64,000 bases of DNA from CBDFGK01 sp965247075 (GTDB lineage Bacteria > Pseudomonadota > Gammaproteobacteria > Pseudomonadales > Halieaceae), in the NCBI GenBank assembly GCA_965247075.1, contig CBDFGK010000002.1, forward strand, positions 620,001 through 684,000, read 5' to 3'. Below, one piece after another: positions 16,862-23,963 of the stretch. The stretch's first letter is position 1. Each line of letters starts with the position of its first letter. The position numbers and the translations under genes were made by a program. A model generated the notes under the pieces. The model was not told the DNA's origin and did no database searches. It saw nothing but the letters and a program-made list of their open reading frames with translations.

Positions 16862-18016
16862 GTGTAGGTCGCTATAAATAGTGTAACATGTAGCATCTTC
16901 CCCTATATAGAGAGATTGTCGTGCGTGTTGCAGTAGAAATAGTTTTGTCTGATGACGAAGTTGTGGATTTGAGTAAGTTCTCTAAATCGCGTTCTGTGTC
17001 GGTCCGATTGGCGGAGCGTTCACGAATTGTTCTTCTGGCCGGCAAGGGCATGACCAATGAAGAGATCGGTTTTGAACTGGGCATTACGAGACAGAAAGCC
17101 GGCCGCTGGCGAAAACGTTATGCGGAGAGTGGAGTTGAAGGCATCCGCCGGGATGCGTATCGGCCGGGGCGCAAACCGACAATCAGTTCACGTAAGGTTG
17201 CACAGGTGATCAGACTCACGACGCAAGAGAAACCGAAAAACGCTACGCATTGGAGCCAACGCCTGATGGCAGAGAAGGCGGGTATCAGCATGTCTTCGGT
17301 GGGCCGGATATGGAAAAGCCATGGTTTGAAACCGCACCGGATAAGTACATTCAAGGTATCAAACGATAAAGAGTTTGCCGAGAAACTGGAGGCAATCGTT
17401 GGCCTTTACATATCACCGCCGGATAACGCCATTGTTTTCAGTTGTGATGAAAAGAGCCAGATACAAGCGCTGGATAGAACACAGCCGGGCTTACCGATGA
17501 AAAAAGGCAGGGCCGCGACAATGACACATGACTATAAACGTAATGGCACCACGACCCTGTTTGCTGCATTGAATACCTTGACAGGGGAAGTGCTGGGCAC
17601 CTGCGCCGGGCGGCATCGCCATCAAGAATGGTTGTCATTTCTCCGCCAGATCAATACGTCGACGCCCAAAGATAAAGAGATTCATATTATCTGTGACAAT
17701 TACGCGACGCATAAGCACCCGAAGGTAAAAAGCTGGCTGAAATATCACAAGCGATTCCATGTGCACTTCACGCCAACCAGCGCATCGTGGTTAAACATGG
17801 TGGAACGGTTTTTTCGGGAGCTAACTGAAAAGCAATTGAAACGAGGTGTCTTTAGCAGTGTGAAAGAGCTTGAGCAAACAGTTATGGCGTTCATTGAGAC
17901 TCATAACCAAGCGCCGGCGCCTTATATCTGGACCAAATCCGCGAGTGACATTCTGGAGAAAGTGAAGCGTGGCAGAGAAAAACTTAATAAGTTACAAACT
18001 GTTTGACGACCTACAC
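16862..18016 (+). mobile_element. IS630-family insertion sequence, complete
   Basis: A 1155-bp element flanked by duplicated TA (16860-16861, 18017-18018), the hallmark of IS630/mariner insertion. Termini are inverted repeats, GTGTAGGTCG at the left and its complement at the right, with imperfect pairing continuing to about 26 bp (TGTAAC shared). It contains one transposase gene. Target is inside the TonB receptor frame; removal would restore the gene exactly. Confidence 0.95.
16921..18006 (+). CDS. IS630-family transposase
   Basis: A 361-residue IS630 transposase starting at GTG 16921. The N-terminal helix-turn-helix (MTNEEIGFELGITRQKAGRW) binds the ends. The DDE core has Asp in VFSCDEKSQIQALDR, Asp in IHIICDNYATHKHP and Glu in SASWLNMVERFFRELT. 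It is full-length and open, so the element is potentially active. The stop lies 10 nt inside the right end. Confidence 0.94.
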   Translation: MRVAVEIVLSDDEVVDLSKFSKSRSVSVRLAERSRIVLLAGKGMTNEEIGFELGITRQKAGRWRKRYAESGVEGIRRDAYRPGRKPTISSRKVAQVIRLTTQEKPKNATHWSQRLMAEKAGISMSSVGRIWKSHGLKPHRISTFKVSNDKEFAEKLEAIVGLYISPPDNAIVFSCDEKSQIQALDRTQPGLPMKKGRAATMTHDYKRNGTTTLFAALNTLTGEVLGTCAGRHRHQEWLSFLRQINTSTPKDKEIHIICDNYATHKHPKVKSWLKYHKRFHVHFTPTSASWLNMVERFFRELTEKQLKRGVFSSVKELEQTVMAFIETHNQAPAPYIWTKSASDILEKVKRGREKLNKLQTV

Positions 18017-19574
18017 TAGTGCTGCATTTGGTGGCTATTCACTTGGGGCTCCAGAATCCCAGGCGGCGTGTACGCAGACTTACAACAGCTTCGATACCTC
18101 TCTGCTGACCAGCCCATTTTACGCAATTCAAGATGGTAATCCTCCTGGCACTTATCTTCCGGAAATAGGTGGCCTGAACGGCCTGCTGCCGCCCTATTCA
18201 CCGACCACCTGTGATGGCTATCAGTACCAGCAACGCGACCAGGAAAGCACGAGTTTTGAAGTGCGGCTTACTTCCAGTGACGAAGGTAGTATCCGGTGGA
18301 TTGCTGGATTTTACTATGCAGACATCGAACGAGAGGTCGCTGTGTCTTATGGTGCTGACCTGGGGCTGGGGTTCCGCGCTGCGCCGTATGTGCCACCGGA
18401 AGGCCCCAACCCGACGGATCTTTTATTCTGGGATGACTTTAAAACCGAAGTTATGGCAGGCTTCGGACAAATCGAAATGGACATCGGTGCAAATGGCGAA
18501 CTGGCTTTGGCGCTTCGCTACGATGAGGAGGAGCGTGATGTATCCAACAAAGTTCCCAATGTATTAAACGCTCAAATTTTCGGTCTCTTCGGTAAGGCAC
18601 CTATCAACCCGGCTTTCGATGGCTCAGGCACCGATACCATCCCGGACCGCAATAAGACCTATGATGAATGGCAGCCAAAAGTAAGTTATACCCATAGCAT
18701 TAATGACGAATTTTCTGTGTACGCGTCTTACGGCGTTGGATTTCGCTCCGGTGGTTTCAACAGTATCGGAAGTGAGGCAACCGTCAATGGTACTTTCGGA
18801 ACTTATCCCACGGCACCGTTGAATGTGAGAGATGAGTTCGACAAGGAAGTGACTGATACCTACGAGATTGGATTCAAATCGCAATGGCTTAATAATCGCC
18901 TGCGAGTCAACGCAGCTGCATTCTACACAGAGGTAGACGGTTACCAGTTTTTCAATTTCTTTGCCGGTCCCTTCGGCCTGCTACGCGTCGTATCCAATAT
19001 CGACGATGTGGAGATTTCCGGAGCAGAAATCGATTTTGCCTACGCTCTGAACGAGTACTTTACTCTCTCGGGGGGCTACGGCCTGGTCGACACTGAAATC
19101 AAAGAGAATAGCAATCGGCCCTATACCGAAGGCAATGAGCTTCCCTACGCTCCAGAGGGATCAGGTGCTTTCAGTGTTGATTTCAAGGCGCCTGTATTTG
19201 GTGATCTTGAGTGGACTACGAGGCTGGACTACCAGTATGTGGGGGAAACCTGGTTCCACTCGGTACAAAAGGATGAGACTGTCAATTTCTTTACTGACCT
19301 TTCGGACATTTACGGTGTACCGGGCTTTGGTTTTGGTCCCAGTGACTACTCGAAGACATCCAGGGATTCCTACTGGACCCTCAATCTGCGCGCGGGTATC
19401 CATGGAGAAAACTGGTCGGTTGTAGCCTGGAGCCAGAACCTGACCGACGAGGACTATCTGGAAGAAGTGATTCCGGCGCCAGAATTCGGTGGATCTTTCA
19501 ATCACGATTCTGCGGGTCGTATTAGTGGGGTGGACTTTACTTACAACTTCTGAGCGCGGATAAATCAGGTAGAG

Positions 19575-19612
19575 GGTAGCAGGTCTCGTTGTTGAGCCTG
19601 TTGCCCGCTACC
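19575..19612 (+). terminator. Possible hairpin after the TonB receptor gene
   Basis: GGTAGC (19575-19580) can pair with GCTACC (19607-19612), with a further AGG/CCT pairing inside. It begins 22 nt after the receptor stop. No run of T follows, so an intrinsic terminator is only a possibility. Confidence 0.25.
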
Positions 19613-19635
19613 GTCACCAACAAGGGTTGTGAATG

Positions 19636-19923
19636 TCAGCGGCTGCTGCACGCTGGACTTATAGAATTCAGGATTGGCGCTTTACCTCGCTCGTTGACTT
19701 CAGGGCGATAATCTACCGTGGCGAAGCCGCCACTCTCACGCTTCGTTTGGCTACTTCCTGAGCCGCGCTCAAACTTCCGGCGCCAATACATAAAGCGGTG
19801 GTAGGACAGAGCATGTTCCTGGCAGAATTTATTCTGCGATACGCCCGAGCACTTCCAGGCTTCAACGTGCTCTTTCCAGCAGGCAGCCAGAGACGTGGAG
19901 CCGGTGCCGGTGATGCCATTCAT
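19636..19923 (-). pseudogene. IS66 accessory protein TnpA, truncated
   Basis: A 95-residue frame whose first about 60 residues match IS66 TnpA (ACWKEHVEAWKCSGVSQNKF, then SYHRFMYWRRKFE), a small helix-turn-helix accessory protein. The remainder (from about residue 75) has no family resemblance, consistent with loss of the natural 3' end. Starts at ATG 19923 just inside the IS66 terminus. Not expected to support transposition alone. Confidence 0.75.
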
Positions 19924-20007
19924 AAATTTCTCCCGTGTATATGTGACCGGGAGAAATCTTGCTCAACAATATGGCGGAAAAATAGATGCCGATTTAAGGG
20001 CGCTTAC
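19636..20007 (-). mobile_element. IS66-family remnant
   Basis: On the minus strand a terminal sequence starting GTAAGCGCCCTTAAATCGGC (complement ends at 20007) is typical of IS66-type ends. It is followed by the start of the first IS66 gene. The element breaks off near 19640: no tnpB, tnpC or second end is present, so this is a truncated, non-autonomous fragment. It abuts the coding fragment at 20010-20141. Confidence 0.75.
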
Positions 20008-20009
20008 AG

Positions 20010-20141
20010 TGTTCCATTGAGGACGGTGCGCGTCTGCGATGGCAAATGCGCTTGCTGACAGGAACCACCATGTTATTTGCAATGGCGGTATTTGCCGCCT
20101 ACGCATTACTTCCCATCAGGCTTTGGTTTGATTCTGCGTAA
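20010..20141 (+). pseudogene. 3' fragment of an unidentified membrane-protein gene
   Basis: Immediately outside the IS66 end an open frame of 43 codons runs to TAA at 20139. It reads as a coding tail with one hydrophobic segment (MLFAMAVFAAYALLPIRLWF). It has no start codon and ribosome site of its own near the IS boundary, so it looks like a gene whose 5' part was lost or displaced. After it, 20142-20254 holds only a 7-bp inverted repeat (GATTCTG/CAGAATC) and a 22-codon frame (20194-20262). Family not recognised. Confidence 0.35.
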
Positions 20142-20254
20142 TCTGGCATAGTGGCAAACCTCACAAAACAGAATCGAACGAGAAGGGCTGGCCATGAAGC
20201 AAAACGTTACAGTAGTCAGGGACATCTGCCCCGCTTCTCAGTTCGTAAATGCTT

Positions 20255-21040
20255 TCAATCGGTGAGCAGGGAGATCAGTGAGTCATTGACCTTCCTTGAC
20301 ATAGAGTTTAGGTCCCATTCGTAGCCAGCTGCCAGCAGTGGGCCTATATCACTGACGAAGTTATTATCTTTCAGCTTCGCCGCGATGTTGTCCTCGAACT
20401 GCTTCTTGGTCACCGTATGCTCACTATGCTGCATATAGGCGTAGAAGGCCGCGATGATCCTCTCCGGATCAGCGTCTTTGTCGTCAAGCGCTATTGCGAG
20501 GTCGAAGAGATCTCGTCCTTTTTTACGCTGATAAAGGGCCCGAAGTTTTGTGCCCAGAAGCTCATTGAGTTCGTAACTGCGTATTGAGCATGATCCGTTG
20601 TACCACCGCGAATCTACTGTAAATGGAATTTCTTTGAACCCGTCAACGACGAAGTGCTCGCGTGTATTGATTTCGACTTTCAAACGAAGAGGTTGGCCAT
20701 CTTCAGACTGGAACCGGTACTTGTAAGTGATGCGCGCATTCGTTTGCTTATAGTTGGGCTGGCCGAGCCACGGGTCTAGTACTTCGCGTAGAGCAGCCAT
20801 GACGGGACCGGCGGGCACTGCTCTAACTTGAACGAGGTCGATGTCCTCGGAGTATCTCGCAGCGGGCAGGTGTAGTTTGAAGAGGGCGGTACCTCCACGG
20901 AAAGCCAGGGCGTTATGAAGTATTTCGTTAGGGAAGATATCAATCAGCGCCCGGCTGATAACAAGATCCTGTTCGACTTGGGCATCATTCACCCACGGTG
21001 CCTGATTCCGCCACTCCGTGATGTAGTCGTGCGGGATCAT
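20255..21040 (-). CDS. AbiEii/AbiGii-family nucleotidyltransferase toxin
   Basis: A 261-residue nucleotidyltransferase-like protein of the AbiEii/AbiGii toxin family. The polymerase-beta-like core GGTALFKLHLPAARYSEDIDL (residues about 49-69) holds the GG-S/T and D-x-D catalytic pattern; a second conserved patch is LGTKLRALYQRKKGRDLFDL. These toxins block growth by nucleotide addition to tRNA or other targets and act in phage abortive infection. Overlaps its antitoxin gene by 4 nt, the usual bicistronic order. Full length, with no visible lesion. Confidence 0.9.
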   Translation of the reverse strand: MIPHDYITEWRNQAPWVNDAQVEQDLVISRALIDIFPNEILHNALAFRGGTALFKLHLPAARYSEDIDLVQVRAVPAGPVMAALREVLDPWLGQPNYKQTNARITYKYRFQSEDGQPLRLKVEINTREHFVVDGFKEIPFTVDSRWYNGSCSIRSYELNELLGTKLRALYQRKKGRDLFDLAIALDDKDADPERIIAAFYAYMQHSEHTVTKKQFEDNIAAKLKDNNFVSDIGPLLAAGYEWDLNSMSRKVNDSLISLLTD

Positions 21041-21840
21041 ATGTCTGGTTCCAGCTCTGAATTGACGATGAGCTTCCAGTCCCTCAGGCGTTGCCCGTCA
21101 GTATCCATATGACCTGGAACCAGCATAGTGTATTCGCGTGCGTGTTCGCGAACATACTCTTTAATGTCCGCAGCGGCGTTGTCTGCTTCAACGAGTTCCA
21201 AAATATAGCCAAGCCGCTGGACCCAGGTTATGGGCGCCGTTGCAGCCGCATCTGCCAGAGCTGAGGCGTCGATCTCATCGGCCAGTTCTGAAAGAATGGT
21301 GGCAACCTGGTCGAGCCCGCCAACATGACCAGGGTATCCAGTCAGATCTATGGCCGTTACCTCCGGCGTCGAGGCCCTTAGCTCACCGCGCGAGGTGTTG
21401 AATTTCCGTACTGGCACTCCATCAATGTTCTTTCTTGCGATGAACTTCACCCGGACTTTGCCACAGCGGACCGGTCTGCGGTTCTTTTGCACAAAGACTT
21501 GAAATTCCTGCGGGCGCTGATGGGCCGCTCCATAGTACTGCGCAGCGGTTAACAGCCCAGCGTAATAAGTCAGTTTCTTGTGTTCCATCAAGTGCGGTAT
21601 GAACTGGTCTGCCGGGAGACAGCCTAGCGACCGGTATTCCGGGGGGATGATGACGTAGAATCCGCGTGCAGGGGACGCAATTTGTCCCTGCCTTGCAAGT
21701 CGGTTTAAGGCGAGCTTGCCAGCGTCAGGAGAGACGTTAAGAGCCTCGCGAGCCTCCTCCGAGGTGAAGCTGTAACGCCCTCTGGACGCCAGATTTTCGA
21801 TCAGGTCTCTGACCGCCAAGTGGGTTTTGTTAGATTTCAC
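21037..21840 (-). CDS. AbiEi-family antitoxin
   Basis: A 267-residue AbiEi-type antitoxin with an N-terminal winged helix (YSFTSEEAREALNVSPDAGKLALNRLARQ region, residues about 19-50), then the AbiEi body (GFYVIIPPEYRSLGCLP, YYGAAHQRPQEFQVFV, TSRGELRASTPEVTAIDL). Such antitoxins autoregulate the operon and neutralise AbiEii without stable complex (type IV). ATG 21840 is chosen by the standard start; the toxin follows with a 4-nt overlap. Confidence 0.88.
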   Translation of the reverse strand: MKSNKTHLAVRDLIENLASRGRYSFTSEEAREALNVSPDAGKLALNRLARQGQIASPARGFYVIIPPEYRSLGCLPADQFIPHLMEHKKLTYYAGLLTAAQYYGAAHQRPQEFQVFVQKNRRPVRCGKVRVKFIARKNIDGVPVRKFNTSRGELRASTPEVTAIDLTGYPGHVGGLDQVATILSELADEIDASALADAAATAPITWVQRLGYILELVEADNAAADIKEYVREHAREYTMLVPGHMDTDGQRLRDWKLIVNSELEPDI

Positions 21841-21927
21841 TCTCGAAAAGTATCTAATAGTGATACTTTATGCAAGCAATATCGACTAAATTTCAACTTT
21901 GTGGATGTGATCGAAAATCAGGCGATA

Positions 21928-21984
21928 TGGCGCCTTCGGCTCATAGTATCGGCGAAGCTGATCCGCATAATGTGTCTCGAAGGC
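21928..21984. repeat. 57-bp direct repeat, copy 1
   Basis: Identical to 23737-23793, and diverging copies continue for about 20 bp beyond. Read on the minus strand both encode the same peptide tail, FETHYADQLRRYYEPKAP, preceded by FLYEL. They are thus two truncated copies of the 3' end of one unidentified gene. They bracket the degraded AbiE-like module. Confidence 0.85.
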
Positions 21985-22087
21985 TACCGTCAGTTCATAG
22001 AGGAAGTTGAGACAATCGGCCGTCCCCTCATCCGACTAATGTGATCAGAATGAGGGGGAAATCCCTCCGATATTTTGCTCACTCTCA

Positions 22088-22158
22088 CCTGGGCTGAAGG
22101 TTCTATCTGCGGAGCCAGCCGGCTCTGCCTGAGTAGTTATAAAAGGTTTGCCTGCCGC
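22088..22158. repeat. 71-bp direct repeat, copy 1
   Basis: Identical to 22593-22663. Contains a short dyad (GAGCC-AGCC-GGCTC). The two copies bracket a 434-bp segment with the DUF1272 gene, as expected for a duplication made with an inserted segment or for recombination between repeats. Confidence 0.85.
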
Positions 22159-22365
22159 AGTGCGCGAGTGATTTGGCGCTCAATGCCCTTGAAGTGCGGT
22201 AGATTGCCGGGTACATAATTACTCAACTCCGGTTGCCAACGCTTCTGATACTGCTCGATACGGGTCGCGTATTTATCCGGGAAGTCCGTTGGGTCCAAGT
22301 TACGATGTTCCGCCTTTGAAACAAAGATCTCGCCAGCTTTCTCGCCAGCTATTTCCTGTTTTGTT
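22137..22365 (-). pseudogene. Possible C-terminal fragment of an AbiEii-like gene
   Basis: The minus-strand frame ending at TAA 22137 has a plausible protein tail (TDFPDKYATRIEQYQKRWQP, then PHFKGIERQITRALRQANLL) resembling the C-terminus of AbiEii-type proteins. Upstream of about 22365 the frame only shadows the DUF1272 gene. Together with the N-terminal fragment at 22608-22883 it may represent a second AbiEii gene broken apart by the 71-bp-repeat segment. Weak similarity by eye only. Confidence 0.3.
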
Positions 22366-22554
22366 CTACGAATTGTTCGTCGGTTGTTTCCTTTTGGGCC
22401 TTGGTTGCAAGTCACCGCCGCAATTTTTACAGACAAATGAGTGATTTTTTGCGCAAGTCGGGCAATAGGTGCACTCATAGGAACAAATATAAGCGTTCGA
22501 CAGGTTTTCCAGCCTTTTCGCACATGCCAAGCAATCTTTTTTCATTTCCAGCAT
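22366..22554 (-). CDS. DUF1272 small zinc-ribbon protein
   Basis: A 62-residue protein matching DUF1272: MLEMKKDCLACAKRL, then ICSYECTYCPTCA and VCKNCGGDLQPRPKR, with four CxxC-type cysteine pairs likely to bind zinc. Length equals the family norm. An ATG preceded by AGGAG (complement at about 22561-22565) supports it. Function of the family is unknown. It lies between the two 71-bp repeats and may have arrived as a small cargo gene. Confidence 0.85.
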   Translation of the reverse strand: MLEMKKDCLACAKRLENLSNAYICSYECTYCPTCAKNHSFVCKNCGGDLQPRPKRKQPTNNS

Positions 22555-22592
22555 TGTTTACTCCTTGTGTTTGTAATGGTGAAGACTGGCTG

Positions 22593-22663
22593 CCTGGGCT
22601 GAAGGTTCTATCTGCGGAGCCAGCCGGCTCTGCCTGAGTAGTTATAAAAGGTTTGCCTGCCGC
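22593..22663. repeat. 71-bp direct repeat, copy 2
   Basis: Second identical copy of 22088-22158. It forms the 3' end of the truncated frame at 22608-22883 (GRAGWLRR tail), whereas copy 1 carries the end of the frame at 22137. Confidence 0.85.
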
Positions 22664-22883
22664 TTTGAGCTGGGTCGTTATTGGTTAAACACAACGTCTC
22701 TATTGCGCCACCCGCAATCTTGAGCGCATCTGTAATGACAGCATAGGCATCACTGAGATTGCCGTTGATGATCGAGAAATCGAGACCGGCGATGATGTGA
22801 GTCAAGATGTAGTCGCGCTCCACTGTTGGGGCAGGGACGCCATCGCGCGCTGTTTGTTGGATAATTTGTGCCTTGTTGCTCAT
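22608..22883 (-). pseudogene. Truncated AbiEii-like toxin remnant
   Basis: The first about 35 of 91 residues (MSNKAQIIQQTARDGVPAPT, VERDYILTHIIAGL) look like the N-terminus of AbiEii nucleotidyltransferases (the ...EKDYVLT.. helix). The rest (SDAYAVITDALKIAGGAIET) is unrelated to the toxin core, and no GG-S...D-x-D catalytic motif follows. It overlaps the upstream AbiEi-like gene by 4 nt, as in an intact pair. Hence a decayed toxin, possibly fused to a fragment of another small gene. Confidence 0.6.
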
Positions 22884-23557
22884 TGCGTTACAACCGTGCG
22901 AAGCTCATCTATCGTGCGCGGCCATCGCACACGCCAACGTGAATCACGCCAGACAGTTTCAGACCGGGTGCCCGGTTCCAAGTCGATATCCGCTGTGAGA
23001 GTTGCCAAGGGTTCAAGCTGACCGTGAAGCCCTTTAAGCCACAGGTTGTCCGCCAGGGAACCGACTCGGCGTAACGCCGCCGACCTGTTCAACGCGTGAG
23101 CATGCTCGATTAAAGTTTCCGTGCCTACTCGTGATGCAGCAGTTCCGAGAGCTTCGGCAACAACTTCGACGCCACCGGCCAGCGCAGGCCAGTGCGCCGC
23201 ATCCAGCACTGCACGTTCGATGTCGGAGATGTGTGTGTTATTCCAGGCGATGCTTCCAATATCGATGTGCTCGCAAGGCTCAACAATCACGCGGAGAGGC
23301 CAACCGGACAATGTTGGTGAGCGGGTCCGCTTGATTGCAGCGACCGATGGGGTGCCCAGGAAACCGAGTGGGCGGAGCACATAGTGGCCGCGGCAGACTC
23401 GATCAATCAGCCCTTTCCCGGCCATCCGCTTCAGCAGGTTGGCGGTAGCGGTCGGCGATTTTCCCAAGCGATGCTGGGCCTCAGCGAACGTGAAGCCCAC
23501 GTGACCAGTGGCTGCAAGCTCATTGGCGAAACCCAAGCTGGTGTTTAATGTAGTCAT
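22880..23557 (-). CDS. AbiEi-family antitoxin, probably internally deleted
   Basis: A 225-residue second AbiEi-type protein: N-terminal winged helix (TFAEAQHRLGKSPTATANLL, residues about 24-43), GLIDRVCRGHYVLRPLG, then IEPCEHID-like and SDIERAVLDAAHWPALAGG blocks. It is shorter than usual (about 260-280). The stretch after FLGTPS jumps directly to SGWPLRVIVEP, lacking the segment normally between, so an in-frame internal deletion is likely. Its cognate toxin is truncated. Unrelated at sequence level to the antitoxin at 21037 beyond family features. Confidence 0.65.
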   Translation of the reverse strand: MTTLNTSLGFANELAATGHVGFTFAEAQHRLGKSPTATANLLKRMAGKGLIDRVCRGHYVLRPLGFLGTPSVAAIKRTRSPTLSGWPLRVIVEPCEHIDIGSIAWNNTHISDIERAVLDAAHWPALAGGVEVVAEALGTAASRVGTETLIEHAHALNRSAALRRVGSLADNLWLKGLHGQLEPLATLTADIDLEPGTRSETVWRDSRWRVRWPRTIDELRTVVTQ

Positions 23558-23628
23558 AATTCACTTAATACATGAATAAATGCCTAAAATATACAAATCC
23601 ACCCCTCCGGGATCAATGGCACAAAGCT

Positions 23629-23832
23629 TCAACTTCTCTGGATATTCCAAGGCGGCTGACATTGCAGTATCAAATCCGGCTCAAGTGTTTCTATAGCGCC
23701 TGGATTCTCCATGCCATCGAACAGGTCCGGCTGTGTTGGCGCCTTCGGCTCATAGTATCGGCGAAGCTGATCCGCATAATGTGTCTCGAAGGCCACGTTA
23801 AGCTCATAAAGGAATATGAAATATCGCGGCAT
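23629..23832 (-). pseudogene. 3' fragment of an unidentified gene carrying the repeat
   Basis: Frame of 67 codons with FLYELNVAFETHYADQLRRY near its start and TQPDLFDGMENPGAIETLEP after it. The upstream coding signal seems to continue in another frame (VFIYDNWDQC, about 23835-23865), suggesting a frameshift. The same FLYEL..FETHYADQLRRYYEP peptide recurs near 21925-22010. Family not recognised; probably debris of a mobile or defence gene. Confidence 0.35.
23737..23793. repeat. 57-bp direct repeat, copy 2
   Basis: Identical to 21928-21984; see that entry. The two copies delimit about 1.8 kb carrying the degraded AbiE-like genes and DUF1272, so recombination between them could delete that block. 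Confidence 0.85.
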
Positions 23833-23963
23833 TGGTCCCAGTTGTCGTAAATAAATACTCGCACGTCGTAGACTTGGATGCGTGCCAGTATAGATTGATC
23901 CAAACTTTCCCCAAGCCCATCAATTTGTCGGGTAGCCTCGGTGCCCGCAACGGAAGTCAGCCC

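Larger units (their letters stand above)
15865..19553 (+). pseudogene. TonB-dependent receptor interrupted by IS630 element
   Basis: Two reading-frame halves of one outer-membrane receptor. The 5' part (15865-16861) encodes a signal peptide, a TonB-box-like region (VLEEVVVSARRR), the plug (LQDVPIAVTAF..., IEVLKGPQGALYGRNATSGA) and the first barrel strands. The 3' part (18019-19553) encodes the remaining barrel with the terminal GVDFTYNF aromatic end. Joining the sequences at the TA duplicated by the IS630 element (16860-16861 / 18017-18018) restores ...GACGG/CACTAGTGCTGC-type codons reading SDGTS-AAFGGYS in frame. The intact gene would encode roughly 840 residues. As it stands only a truncated plug-plus-partial-barrel can be made. 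It would have served as substrate importer for the upstream catabolic island. Confidence 0.93.

Noticed and set aside
15865..19553. Two separate TonB receptors of 338 and 516 residues
   Set aside because: The halves join exactly in frame when the IS630 element and one TA are removed, so they are one interrupted gene.
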